From NCBI RefSeq assembly GCF_052857255.1, contig NC_135504.1, positions 146,284,121 through 146,348,120 of the forward strand: DNA of 64,000 bases, given 5' to 3'. The stretch comes from Amblyomma americanum (taxonomy: Eukaryota; Arthropoda; Arachnida; Ixodida; Ixodidae). The notes beneath the pieces are model-generated. The model had not been told where the DNA came from. It ran no database searches and saw nothing but the letters and a program-made list of their open reading frames with translations. The position numbers and the translations under genes were made by a program. Below are positions 12,345 through 26,137 of the stretch, in pieces (positions within the stretch are counted from its first letter, which is position 1; each line of letters opens with the position of its first letter).

Positions 12345-15300
12345 GTTTTGACGCGTGTCACAGGGACACTTGTAAAACCGATGTGTTCAGATTTTGCTCG
12401 TTTCGATCTAAAACAGCTTGTGTCGTTGTATTAAGCACGAATACATGCTTTTCGCGCAGTTATAAAGAGAAAACGTTTTGACGCGTATCAGAGGAACACT
12501 TGTAAAACCGATGTGTTGCGATTTAGCTCGTTTCGGTCTAAAACAGCTTGTTTCGCTGTATTAACCAAGAATACATGCTTTTCGCGCAGTTATAAGATAA
12601 AAAGTTTTGACGCGTATCAGAGGAACACTTGTAAAACCGATGTGTTCAGATTTACCTCTTTTCGGACTAAAACAGCTTGTTTCGTTGTATTAAGCACGAA
12701 TACATGCTTTTCGCGCAGTTATAAGAGAAAAAGTTTTGACTCCTATCACATGGACACTTGGAAAACCGATGTGTTCAGATCTAGCTCATTTTGGTCTAAA
12801 ACAGCTTGTTTCGTTGTATTAAGCACGAATACATGCTTTTCGCCCAGTTATAAGAGAAAAAGTTTTGACGCGTATCAGAGGAACACTTGTAAAACCGATG
12901 TGTTGTGATTTAGCTCATTTCGGTCTAAAACAGCTTGTTTAGCTGTATTAAGCAAGAATACATGCTTTTCGCGCAGTTATATGAGAAAAAGTTTTGACGC
13001 GTGTCACAGGGACACTTGTAAAACCGATGTGTTCAGATTTTGCTCGTTTCGGTCTAAAACAGCTTGTGTCGTTGTATTAAGCACGAATACATGCTTTACG
13101 CGCAGTTATAGAAGAAAAAGTTTTGACGCGTATTAGAGAGACACTTGTAAAACATATGTGTGGTGATTTAGCTCGTTTCGGTCTAAAACAGCTTGTTTCG
13201 TTGTATTAAGCACGAATACATGCTTTTCGCGCAGTTATAAGAGAAAACGTTTTGACGCGTATCAGAGGAACACTTGTAAAACCGATGTGTTGTGATTTAG
13301 CTCGTTTCGGTCTAAAACAGCTTGTTTCGCTGTATTAACCAAGAATACATGCTTTTCGCGCAGTTATAAGAGAAAAAGTTTTGACGCGTGTCACAGGGAC
13401 ACTTGTAAAACCGATATGTGTTCAGATTTAGCCCGTTTCGGTCTAAAACAGCTTGTTTCGTTGTATTAAGCAGGAATACATGCTTTTCGCGCAGTTATAA
13501 GAGAAAAAGTTTTAAATGCATGTCACAGGGACACTTGTAAAACCGATGGTTCAGATTTACCTCGTTTCGGTCTAAAACAGCTTGTTTCGTTGGACTAAGC
13601 ACGAATACATGGTTTTCGCGCAGTTATAAGAGAAAACGTTTTGACGCGTATCAGAGAAACACTTGTAAAACCGATGTGTTGTGATTTAGCTCGTTTCGGT
13701 CTAAAACAACTTGTTTCGCTGTATTAAGCAGGAATATATGCTTTTCGCGCAGTATAAGAGAAAAAGTTTTGAGGCGTGTCACAGGGACACTTTTAATACC
13801 GATGTGTTCAGATTTAGCTCGTTTCGGTCTAAAACAGCTTGTTTCGCTGTATTAAGCAAGAATACATGCTTTTCGCGCAGTTATAAGAGAAAAAGTGTTC
13901 AGATTTACCTCTTTTCGGACTAAAACAGCTTGTTTCGTTGTATTAAGCACGAACACATGCTTTTCGCGCAGTTATATGAGAAAAAGTTTTGACGCGTGTC
14001 ACAGGGACACTTGTAAAACCGATGTGTTCAGATTTTGCTCGTTTCGGTCTAAAACAGCTTGTGTCGTTGTATTAAGCACGAATACATGCTTTACGCGCAG
14101 TTATAGAAGAAAAAGTTTTGACGCGTATTAGAGAGACACGTAAAACCGATGTGTTGTGATTTAGCTCGTTTCGGTCTAAAACACCTTGTTTTGTTGTATT
14201 AAGCACCAATACATGCATTTCTCGCAGTTATAAGAGAAAACGATTTGACGCGTATCAGAAGAACACTTGTAAAACCGATGTGTTCAGAGTTAGCCCGTTT
14301 CGGTCTAAAACAGCTTGTTTCGTTGTATTAAGCAGGAATACATGCTTTTCGCGCAGTTATAAGAGAAAAAGTTTTGAATGCATGTCACAGGGACACTTGT
14401 AAAACCGATGTGTTGTGATTTAGCTCGTTTCGGTCTAAAACAGCTTGTTTCGCTGTATTAAGCAAGAATATATGCTTTTCGCGCAGTATAAGAGAAAAAG
14501 TTCTGACGCGTGTCTCAGGGACACTTTTAATACCGATGTGTTCAGATTTAGCTCGTTTCGGTCTAAAACAGCTTGTTTCATTGTATAAAGCACGAATACA
14601 AGCTTTTCGCGCAGTTATAAGAGAAAAAGTTTTGACGCGTATCAGAGGAACACTTGTAAAACCGATGTGTTGTGATTTAGCTCGTTTCGGTCTAAAACAG
14701 CATGATTCGCTGTATTAAGCAAGAATACATGCTTTTCGCGCAGTTATAAGAGAAAAAGTGTTCAGATTTACCTCTTTTCGGACTAAAACAACTTGTTTCG
14801 TTGTATTAAGCACGAATACATGCTTTTCGCGCAGTTATAAGAGAAAAAGTTTTGACGCGTATCACATGGACACTTGGAAAACCGCTGTGTTCAGATCTAG
14901 CTCATTTTGGTCTAAAACAGCTTGTTTCGTAGTATTAAGCACGAATACATGCTTTTCGCGCAGTTATAAGAGAAAACGTTTTGACGCGTATCAGAGGAAC
15001 ACTTGTAAAACCGATGTGTTGTGATTTAGCTCATTTCGGTCTAAAACAGCTTGTTTCGCTGTATTAAGCAAGAATACATGCTTTTCGCGCAGTTATATGA
15101 GAAAAAGTTTTGACGCGTGTCACAGGGACACTTGTAAAACCGATGTGTTCAGATTTTGCTCCTTTCGGTCTAAAATAGCTTGTGTCGTTGTATTAAGCAC
15201 GAATACATGCTTTACGCGCAGTTATAGAAGAAAAAGTTTTGACGCGTATTAGAGAGACACGTAAAACCGATGTGTTGTGATTTAGCTCGTTTCGGTCCAA

Positions 15301-16008
15301 AACACCTTGTTTCGTTGTATTAAGCACGAATACATGCTTTTCTCGCAGTTATAAGAGAAAACGATTTGACGCGTATCAGAAGAACACTTGTAAAACCGAT
15401 GTGTTGTGATTTAGCTCGTTTCGGTCTAAAACAGCTTGTTTCGCTGTATTAACCAAGAATACATGCTTTTCGCGCAGTTATAAGAGAAAAAGTTTTGACG
15501 CGTATCAGAGGAACACTTTTAAAACCGATGTGTTGTGATTTAGCTCGTTTCGGTCTAAAACAGCTTGTTTCGCTGTATTAACCAAGAATACATGCTTTTC
15601 GCGCAGTTATAAGAGAAAAAGTTTTGACGCGTGTCACAGGGACACTTGTAAAACCGATGTGTTCAGATTTAGCCCGTTTCGGTCTAAAACAGCTTGTTTC
15701 GTTGTATTAAGCAGGAATACATGCTTTTCGCGCAGTTATAAGAGAAAAAGTTTTAAATGCATGTCACAGGGACACTTGTAAAACCGATGTGTTCAGATTT
15801 ACCTCGTTTCGGTCTAAAACAGCTTGTTTCGTTGGACTAAGCACGAATATATGGTTTTCGCGCAGTTATAAGAGAAAAAGTTTTGACGCGTATCAGAGAA
15901 ACACTTGTAAAACCGATGTGTTGTGATTTAGCTCGTTTCGGTCTAAAACAGCTTGTTTCGCTGTATTAGGCAGGAATATATGCTTTTCGCGCAGTATAAG
16001 AGAAAATG
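12345..16008 (+). repeat. HOR copy M2 (29 monomers, about 3,664 bp)
   Basis: This is the tandem partner of 8424-12344. Matching offsets are 3,921 bp up to about 14280 and 3,663 bp after that. The step is 258 bp, exactly two monomers, so one copy gained or lost a dimer at the junction aaccgatgtgttcagagttag. The copies differ by only a few substitutions in the parts compared, for example gcgcaattat versus gcgcagttat at about 9957 and 13878, and agaaagag versus agaaaaag at about 10190 and 14111. Confidence 0.85.
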
Positions 16009-19000
16009 TTTTGACGCGTGTCACAGGGACACTTTTAATACCGATGTGTTCAGATTTAGCTCGTTTCGGTCTAAAACAGCTTGTTTCGTTGTATAAAGCA
16101 CGAATACAAGCTTTTCGCGCAGTTATAAGAGAAAAAGTTTTGACGCGTATCAGAGGAACACTTTTAAAACCGATGTGTTGTGATTTAGCTCGTTTCGGTC
16201 TAAAACAGCTTGTTTCGCTGTATTAACCAAGAATACATGCTTTTCGCGCAGTTATAAGAGAAAAAGTTTTGACGCGTGTCACAGGGACACTTGTAAAACC
16301 GATGTGTTCAGATTTAGCCCGTTTCGGTCTAAAACAGCTTGTTTCGTTGTATTAAGCAGGAATACATGCTTTTCGCGCAGTTATAAGATAAAAAGTTTTA
16401 AATGCATGTCGCAGGGACACTTGTAAAACCGATGTGTTCAGATTTACCTCGTTTCGGTCTAAAACAGCTTGTTTCGTTGGACTAAGCACGAATACATGGT
16501 TTTCGCGCAGTTATAAGAGAAAAAGTTTTGACGCGTATCAGAGAAACACTTGTAAGACCGATGTGTTGTGATTTAGCTCGTTTCGGTCTAAAACAGCTTG
16601 TTTCGCTGTATTAAGCAGGAATAAATGCTTTTCGCGCAGTATAAGAGAAAAAGTTTTGACGCGTGTCACAGGGACACTTTTAATACCGATGTGTTCAGAT
16701 TTAGCTCGTTTCGGTCTAAAACAGCTTGTTTCGTTGTATAAAGCACGAATACAAGCTTTTCGCGCAGTTATAAGAGAAAAAGTTTTGACGCGTATCAGAG
16801 GAACACTTGTAAAACCGATCTGTTGTGATTTAGCTCGTTTCGGTCTAAAACAGCATGATTCGCTGTATTAAGCAAGAATACATGCTTTTCGTGCAGTTAT
16901 AAGAGAAAAAGTGTTCAGATTTACCTCTTTTCGGACTAAAACAGCTTGTTTCGTTGTATTAAGCACGAATACATGCTTTTCGCGCAGTTATAAGAGAAAA
17001 AGTTTTGACGCGTATCAAAATGACACTTGGAAAACCGATGTGTTCAGATCTAGCTCATTTTGGTCTAAAACAGCTTGTTTCGTAGTATTAAGCACGAATA
17101 CATGCTTTACGCGCAGTTATAGAAGAAAAAGTTTTGACGCGTATTAGAGAGACACTTGTAAAACCGATGTATTGTGATTTAGCTCGTTTCGGTCTAAAAC
17201 ACCTTGTTTCGTTGTATTAAGCACGAATACATGCTTTTCTCGCAGTTATAAGAGAAAACGTTTTGACGCGTATCAGAAGAACACTTGTAAAACCGATGTG
17301 TTGTGATTTAGCTCGTTTCGGTCTAAAACAGCTTGTTTCGCTGTATTAACCAAGAATACATGCTTTTCGCGCAGTTATAAGAGAAAAAGTTTTGACGCGT
17401 ATCAGAGGAACACTTTTAAAACCGATGTGTTCAGATTTACCTCTTTTCGGACTAAAACAGCTTGTTGCGTTGTATTAAGCACGAATACATGCTTTTCACG
17501 CAGTTATAAGAGAAAAAGTTTTGACGCGTATCACATGGACACTTGGAAAACCGATGTGTTCAGATCTAGCTCATTTTGGTCTAAAACAGCTTGTTTCGTT
17601 GTATTAAGCACGAATACATGCTTTTCGCGCAGTTATAAGAGAAAAAGTTTTGAAGCGTGTCAGAGGAACACTTGTAAAACCGATGTGTTGTGATTTAGCT
17701 CATTTCGGTCTAAAACAGCTTGTTTCGCTGTATTAAGCAAGAATACATGCTTTTCGCGCAGTTATATGAGAAAAAGTTTTGACGCGTGTCACAGGGACAC
17801 TTGTAAAACCGATGTGTTCAGATTTTGCTCGTTTCGGTCTAAAACAGCTTGTGTCGTTGTATTAAGCACGAATACATGCTTTTCGCGCAGTTATAAGAGA
17901 AAACGTTTTGACGCATATCAGAGGAACACTTGTAAAACCGATGTGTTGTGATTTAGCTCGTTTCGGTCTGAAACAGCTTGTATCGCTGTATTAACCAAGA
18001 ATACATGCTTTTCGCGCAGTTATAAGAGAAAAGGTTTTGACGCGTGTCACAGGGACACTTGTAAAACCGATGTGTTCAGATTTAGCTCGTTTCGGTCTAA
18101 AACAGCTTGTTTCGTTGTATTAAGCAGGAATACATGCTTTTCGCGCAGTTATAAGAGAAAAAGTTTTAAATGCATGTCACAGGGACACTTGTAAAACCGA
18201 TGTGTTCAGATTTACCTCGTTTCGGTCTAAAACAGCTTGTTTCGTTGGACTAAGCACGAATACATGCTTTTCGCGCAGTTATAAGAGAAAAAGTCTTGAC
18301 GCGTATCAGAGAAACACTTGTAAAACCGATGTGTTGTGATTTAGCTCGTTTCGGTCTAAAACAGCTTGTTTCGCTGTATTAAGCAGGAATATATGCTTTT
18401 CGCGCAGTTATAAGAGAAAAAGTTTTACAGGCATGTCACAGGGACACTTGTAAAACCGATGTGTTCAGATTCAGCTCATCTCGGTCTAAAACAGCTTGTT
18501 TCGTTGTATTAAGCACGAATACATGCTTTTCGCGCAGTTATAGAAGAAAAAGTTTTGACGCGTATCAGAGGAACACTTGTAAAACCGATGAGTTGTGATT
18601 TAACTCTTTTCCGTCTAAAACAGCTTGTTTCGTATTATTAAGCAAGAATACGTGCTTTTAGCGCAGTAATAAGAGAAAAAGTTTTGACGCGTGTCACAGG
18701 GACACTCGTAAAACCGATGTGTTCAGATTTACCTCGTTTCGGTCTAAAACAGCTTGCTTCGTTAGACTAAACACGAATACAAGCTTTTCCCGCAGTTATA
18801 AGAGAAAAAAGTTTTGACGCGTATCAGGAACATTTGTAAAACCGGTGTGTTGTGATTTAGCTCGTTTCGGTCTAAAACAGCTTGTTTCGTTGTATTAAGC
18901 AAGAATACATGCTTTTCGCGCAGTTATAAGAGAAAAAGTTTTGACGCGTATCAGAGGGACACTTGTAAAACCGATGTGTTCAGATTTAGCTCGTTTCGGT

Positions 19001-20883
19001 CTAAAACAGCTTGTTTCGTTGTATTAAGCACGAATACATGCTTTTCGCGCAGTTATAAGAGAAAACGTTTTGACGCGTATCAGAGGAACACTTGTAAAAC
19101 CGATGTTTTGTGATTTAGCTCGTTTCGGTCTAAAACAGCTTGTTTCGCTGTATTAAGCAAGAATACATGCTTTTCGCGCAGTTATAAGATAAAAAGTTTT
19201 GACGCGTGTCACAGGGACACTTGTAAAACCGATATGTTCAGATTTAGCTCGTTTCGGTCTAAAACAGCTTGTTTCGTTGTATTAAGCAGGAATACATGCT
19301 TTTCGCGCAGTTATAAGAGAAAAAGTTTTAAATGCATGTCACAGGGACACTTGTAAAACCGATGTGTTCAGATTTACCTCGTTTCGGTCTAAAACAGCTT
19401 GTTTCGTTGGACTAAGCACGAATACATGGTTTTCGCGCAGTTATAAGAGAAAAAGTTTTGACGCGTATCAGAGAAACACTTGTAAAACCGATGTGTTGTG
19501 ATTTAGCTCGTTTCGGTCTAAAACAGCTTGTTTCGTTGTATTAAGCAAGAATACATGCTTTACGCGCAGTTATAGAAGAAAAAGTTTTGACGCGTATTAG
19601 AGAGACACTTGTAAAACATATGTGTTGTGATTTAGCTCGTTTCGGTCTAAAACAGCTTGTTTCGTTGTATTAAGCACGAATACATGCTTTTCGCGCAGTT
19701 ATAAGAGAAAACGTTTTGACGCGTATCAGAGGAACACTTGTAAAACCTATGTGTTGTGATTTAGCTCGTTTCGGTCTAAAACAGCTTGTTTCGCTGTATT
19801 AACCAAGAATACATGCTTTTCGCGCAGTTATAGGAGAAAAAGTTTTGACGCGTGTCACAGGAACACTTGTAAAACCGATGTGTTCAGATTTAGCCCGTTT
19901 CGGTCTAAAACAGCTTGTTTCGTTGTATTAAGCAGGAATACATGCTTTTCGCGCAGTTATTAGAGAAAAAGTTTTAAATGCATGTCACAGGAACACTTGT
20001 AAAACCGATGTGTTCAGATTTACCTCGTTTAGGTCTAAAACAGCTTGTTTCGTTGGACTAAGCACGAATACATGCTTTTCTCGCAGTTATAAGAGAAAAC
20101 GTTTTGACGCGTATCAGAAGAACACTTGTAAAACCGATGTGTTGTGATTTAGCTCGTTTCGGTCGAAAACAGCTTGTTTCGCTGTATTAACCAAGAATAC
20201 ATGATTTTGGCGCAGTTATAAGAGAAAAAGTTTTGACGCGTATCAGAGGAACACTTTTAAAACCGATGTGTTCAGATTTACCTCTTTTCGGACTAAAACA
20301 ACTTGTTGCGTTGTATTAAGCACGAATACATGCTTTTCGCGCAGTTGTAAGAGAAAAAGTTTTGACGCGTATCACATGGACACTTGGAAAACCGATGTGT
20401 TCAGATCTAGCTCATTTTGGTCTAAAACAGCTTGTTTCGTTGTATTAAGCACGAATACATGCTTCTCGCGCAGTTATAAGAGAAAAAGTTTTGACGCGTA
20501 TCAGAGGAACACTTGTAAAACCGATGTGTTGTGATTTAGCTCATTTCGGTCTAAAACAGCTTGTTTCGCTGTATGAAGCAAGAATACATGCTTTTCGCGC
20601 AGTTATATGAGAAAAAGTTTTGACGCGTGTCACAGGGACACTTGTAAAACCGATGTGTTCAGATTTTGCTCGTTTCGGTCTAAAACAGCTTGTGTCGTTG
20701 TATTAAGCACCAATACATGCTTTTCGCGCAGTTATAAGAGAAAACGTTTTGACGCATATCAGAGGAACACTTGTAAAACCGATGTGTTGTGATTTAGCTC
20801 GTTTCGGTCTAAAACAGCTTGTATCGCTGTATTAACCAAGAATACATGCTTTTCGCGCAGTTATAAGAGAAAAGGTTTTGACG
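15630..20883 (+). repeat. HOR copy N1 (41 monomers, 5,254 bp)
   Basis: This 5.25-kb block is followed directly by a copy of itself. Rare variants pair at exactly 5,254 bp: attaggcagg (about 15966 and 21220), tgtcgcaggg (about 16408 and 21662), ctgaaacagc (about 17968 and 23222), ccgtctaaaa (about 18611 and 23865), taggagaaaaag (about 19831 and 25085), ggtcgaaaac (about 20161 and 25415) and cttctcgcgc (about 20462 and 25716). With its single 38-bp-deleted monomer (16911) the block equals 41 monomers. I found no mismatch in the lines I compared, which points to a very recent duplication or to an assembly duplication. Confidence 0.85.
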
Positions 20884-23800
20884 CGTGTCACAGGGACACT
20901 TGTAAAACCGATGTGTTCAGATTTAGCCCGTTTCGGTCTAAAACAGCTTGTTTCGTTGTATTAAGCAGGAATACATGCTTTTCGCGCAGTTATAAGAGAA
21001 AAAGTTTTAAATGCATGTCACAGGGACACTTGTAAAACCGATGTGTTCAGATTTACCTCGTTTCGGTCTAAAACAGCTTGTTTCGTTGGACTAAGCACGA
21101 ATATATGGTTTTCGCGCAGTTATAAGAGAAAAAGTTTTGACGCGTATCAGAGAAACACTTGTAAAACCGATGTGTTGTGATTTAGCTCGTTTCGGTCTAA
21201 AACAGCTTGTTTCGCTGTATTAGGCAGGAATATATGCTTTTCGCGCAGTATAAGAGAAAATGTTTTGACGCGTGTCACAGGGACACTTTTAATACCGATG
21301 TGTTCAGATTTAGCTCGTTTCGGTCTAAAACAGCTTGTTTCGTTGTATAAAGCACGAATACAAGCTTTTCGCGCAGTTATAAGAGAAAAAGTTTTGACGC
21401 GTATCAGAGGAACACTTTTAAAACCGATGTGTTGTGATTTAGCTCGTTTCGGTCTAAAACAGCTTGTTTCGCTGTATTAACCAAGAATACATGCTTTTCG
21501 CGCAGTTATAAGAGAAAAAGTTTTGACGCGTGTCACAGGGACACTTGTAAAACCGATGTGTTCAGATTTAGCCCGTTTCGGTCTAAAACAGCTTGTTTCG
21601 TTGTATTAAGCAGGAATACATGCTTTTCGCGCAGTTATAAGATAAAAAGTTTTAAATGCATGTCGCAGGGACACTTGTAAAACCGATGTGTTCAGATTTA
21701 CCTCGTTTCGGTCTAAAACAGCTTGTTTCGTTGGACTAAGCACGAATACATGGTTTTCGCGCAGTTATAAGAGAAAAAGTTTTGACGCGTATCAGAGAAA
21801 CACTTGTAAGACCGATGTGTTGTGATTTAGCTCGTTTCGGTCTAAAACAGCTTGTTTCGCTGTATTAAGCAGGAATAAATGCTTTTCGCGCAGTATAAGA
21901 GAAAAAGTTTTGACGCGTGTCACAGGGACACTTTTAATACCGATGTGTTCAGATTTAGCTCGTTTCGGTCTAAAACAGCTTGTTTCGTTGTATAAAGCAC
22001 GAATACAAGCTTTTCGCGCAGTTATAAGAGAAAAAGTTTTGACGCGTATCAGAGGAACACTTGTAAAACCGATCTGTTGTGATTTAGCTCGTTTCGGTCT
22101 AAAACAGCATGATTCGCTGTATTAAGCAAGAATACATGCTTTTCGTGCAGTTATAAGAGAAAAAGTGTTCAGATTTACCTCTTTTCGGACTAAAACAGCT
22201 TGTTTCGTTGTATTAAGCACGAATACATGCTTTTCGCGCAGTTATAAGAGAAAAAGTTTTGACGCGTATCAAAATGACACTTGGAAAACCGATGTGTTCA
22301 GATCTAGCTCATTTTGGTCTAAAACAGCTTGTTTCGTAGTATTAAGCACGAATACATGCTTTACGCGCAGTTATAGAAGAAAAAGTTTTGACGCGTATTA
22401 GAGAGACACTTGTAAAACCGATGTATTGTGATTTAGCTCGTTTCGGTCTAAAACACCTTGTTTCGTTGTATTAAGCACGAATACATGCTTTTCTCGCAGT
22501 TATAAGAGAAAACGTTTTGACGCGTATCAGAAGAACACTTGTAAAACCGATGTGTTGTGATTTAGCTCGTTTCGGTCTAAAACAGCTTGTTTCGCTGTAT
22601 TAACCAAGAATACATGCTTTTCGCGCAGTTATAAGAGAAAAAGTTTTGACGCGTATCAGAGGAACACTTTTAAAACCGATGTGTTCAGATTTACCTCTTT
22701 TCGGACTAAAACAGCTTGTTGCGTTGTATTAAGCACGAATACATGCTTTTCACGCAGTTATAAGAGAAAAAGTTTTGACGCGTATCACATGGACACTTGG
22801 AAAACCGATGTGTTCAGATCTAGCTCATTTTGGTCTAAAACAGCTTGTTTCGTTGTATTAAGCACGAATACATGCTTTTCGCGCAGTTATAAGAGAAAAA
22901 GTTTTGAAGCGTGTCAGAGGAACACTTGTAAAACCGATGTGTTGTGATTTAGCTCATTTCGGTCTAAAACAGCTTGTTTCGCTGTATTAAGCAAGAATAC
23001 ATGCTTTTCGCGCAGTTATATGAGAAAAAGTTTTGACGCGTGTCACAGGGACACTTGTAAAACCGATGTGTTCAGATTTTGCTCGTTTCGGTCTAAAACA
23101 GCTTGTGTCGTTGTATTAAGCACGAATACATGCTTTTCGCGCAGTTATAAGAGAAAACGTTTTGACGCATATCAGAGGAACACTTGTAAAACCGATGTGT
23201 TGTGATTTAGCTCGTTTCGGTCTGAAACAGCTTGTATCGCTGTATTAACCAAGAATACATGCTTTTCGCGCAGTTATAAGAGAAAAGGTTTTGACGCGTG
23301 TCACAGGGACACTTGTAAAACCGATGTGTTCAGATTTAGCTCGTTTCGGTCTAAAACAGCTTGTTTCGTTGTATTAAGCAGGAATACATGCTTTTCGCGC
23401 AGTTATAAGAGAAAAAGTTTTAAATGCATGTCACAGGGACACTTGTAAAACCGATGTGTTCAGATTTACCTCGTTTCGGTCTAAAACAGCTTGTTTCGTT
23501 GGACTAAGCACGAATACATGCTTTTCGCGCAGTTATAAGAGAAAAAGTCTTGACGCGTATCAGAGAAACACTTGTAAAACCGATGTGTTGTGATTTAGCT
23601 CGTTTCGGTCTAAAACAGCTTGTTTCGCTGTATTAAGCAGGAATATATGCTTTTCGCGCAGTTATAAGAGAAAAAGTTTTACAGGCATGTCACAGGGACA
23701 CTTGTAAAACCGATGTGTTCAGATTCAGCTCATCTCGGTCTAAAACAGCTTGTTTCGTTGTATTAAGCACGAATACATGCTTTTCGCGCAGTTATAGAAG

Positions 23801-26137
23801 AAAAAGTTTTGACGCGTATCAGAGGAACACTTGTAAAACCGATGAGTTGTGATTTAACTCTTTTCCGTCTAAAACAGCTTGTTTCGTATTATTAAGCAAG
23901 AATACGTGCTTTTAGCGCAGTAATAAGAGAAAAAGTTTTGACGCGTGTCACAGGGACACTCGTAAAACCGATGTGTTCAGATTTACCTCGTTTCGGTCTA
24001 AAACAGCTTGCTTCGTTAGACTAAACACGAATACAAGCTTTTCCCGCAGTTATAAGAGAAAAAAGTTTTGACGCGTATCAGGAACATTTGTAAAACCGGT
24101 GTGTTGTGATTTAGCTCGTTTCGGTCTAAAACAGCTTGTTTCGTTGTATTAAGCAAGAATACATGCTTTTCGCGCAGTTATAAGAGAAAAAGTTTTGACG
24201 CGTATCAGAGGGACACTTGTAAAACCGATGTGTTCAGATTTAGCTCGTTTCGGTCTAAAACAGCTTGTTTCGTTGTATTAAGCACGAATACATGCTTTTC
24301 GCGCAGTTATAAGAGAAAACGTTTTGACGCGTATCAGAGGAACACTTGTAAAACCGATGTTTTGTGATTTAGCTCGTTTCGGTCTAAAACAGCTTGTTTC
24401 GCTGTATTAAGCAAGAATACATGCTTTTCGCGCAGTTATAAGATAAAAAGTTTTGACGCGTGTCACAGGGACACTTGTAAAACCGATATGTTCAGATTTA
24501 GCTCGTTTCGGTCTAAAACAGCTTGTTTCGTTGTATTAAGCAGGAATACATGCTTTTCGCGCAGTTATAAGAGAAAAAGTTTTAAATGCATGTCACAGGG
24601 ACACTTGTAAAACCGATGTGTTCAGATTTACCTCGTTTCGGTCTAAAACAGCTTGTTTCGTTGGACTAAGCACGAATACATGGTTTTCGCGCAGTTATAA
24701 GAGAAAAAGTTTTGACGCGTATCAGAGAAACACTTGTAAAACCGATGTGTTGTGATTTAGCTCGTTTCGGTCTAAAACAGCTTGTTTCGTTGTATTAAGC
24801 AAGAATACATGCTTTACGCGCAGTTATAGAAGAAAAAGTTTTGACGCGTATTAGAGAGACACTTGTAAAACATATGTGTTGTGATTTAGCTCGTTTCGGT
24901 CTAAAACAGCTTGTTTCGTTGTATTAAGCACGAATACATGCTTTTCGCGCAGTTATAAGAGAAAACGTTTTGACGCGTATCAGAGGAACACTTGTAAAAC
25001 CTATGTGTTGTGATTTAGCTCGTTTCGGTCTAAAACAGCTTGTTTCGCTGTATTAACCAAGAATACATGCTTTTCGCGCAGTTATAGGAGAAAAAGTTTT
25101 GACGCGTGTCACAGGAACACTTGTAAAACCGATGTGTTCAGATTTAGCCCGTTTCGGTCTAAAACAGCTTGTTTCGTTGTATTAAGCAGGAATACATGCT
25201 TTTCGCGCAGTTATTAGAGAAAAAGTTTTAAATGCATGTCACAGGAACACTTGTAAAACCGATGTGTTCAGATTTACCTCGTTTAGGTCTAAAACAGCTT
25301 GTTTCGTTGGACTAAGCACGAATACATGCTTTTCTCGCAGTTATAAGAGAAAACGTTTTGACGCGTATCAGAAGAACACTTGTAAAACCGATGTGTTGTG
25401 ATTTAGCTCGTTTCGGTCGAAAACAGCTTGTTTCGCTGTATTAACCAAGAATACATGATTTTGGCGCAGTTATAAGAGAAAAAGTTTTGACGCGTATCAG
25501 AGGAACACTTTTAAAACCGATGTGTTCAGATTTACCTCTTTTCGGACTAAAACAACTTGTTGCGTTGTATTAAGCACGAATACATGCTTTTCGCGCAGTT
25601 GTAAGAGAAAAAGTTTTGACGCGTATCACATGGACACTTGGAAAACCGATGTGTTCAGATCTAGCTCATTTTGGTCTAAAACAGCTTGTTTCGTTGTATT
25701 AAGCACGAATACATGCTTCTCGCGCAGTTATAAGAGAAAAAGTTTTGACGCGTATCAGAGGAACACTTGTAAAACCGATGTGTTGTGATTTAGCTCATTT
25801 CGGTCTAAAACAGCTTGTTTCGCTGTATGAAGCAAGAATACATGCTTTTCGCGCAGTTATATGAGAAAAAGTTTTGACGCGTGTCACAGGGACACTTGTA
25901 AAACCGATGTGTTCAGATTTTGCTCGTTTCGGTCTAAAACAGCTTGTGTCGTTGTATTAAGCACCAATACATGCTTTTCGCGCAGTTATAAGAGAAAACG
26001 TTTTGACGCATATCAGAGGAACACTTGTAAAACCGATGTGTTGTGATTTAGCTCGTTTCGGTCTAAAACAGCTTGTATCGCTGTATTAACCAAGAATACA
26101 TGCTTTTCGCGCAGTTATAAGAGAAAAGGTTTTGACG
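20884..26137 (+). repeat. HOR copy N2 (41 monomers, 5,254 bp)
   Basis: This is the tandem partner of 15630-20883, with all diagnostic variants in the same order. Homology continues a little past 26137 before variants disagree: atatatggtttt near 21104 against atacatgctttt near 26358. That places the exchange point between about 20870 and 21060 in the first copy. Its last part is itself duplicated again downstream (10-mer pair at about 25170-27753). Confidence 0.85.
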
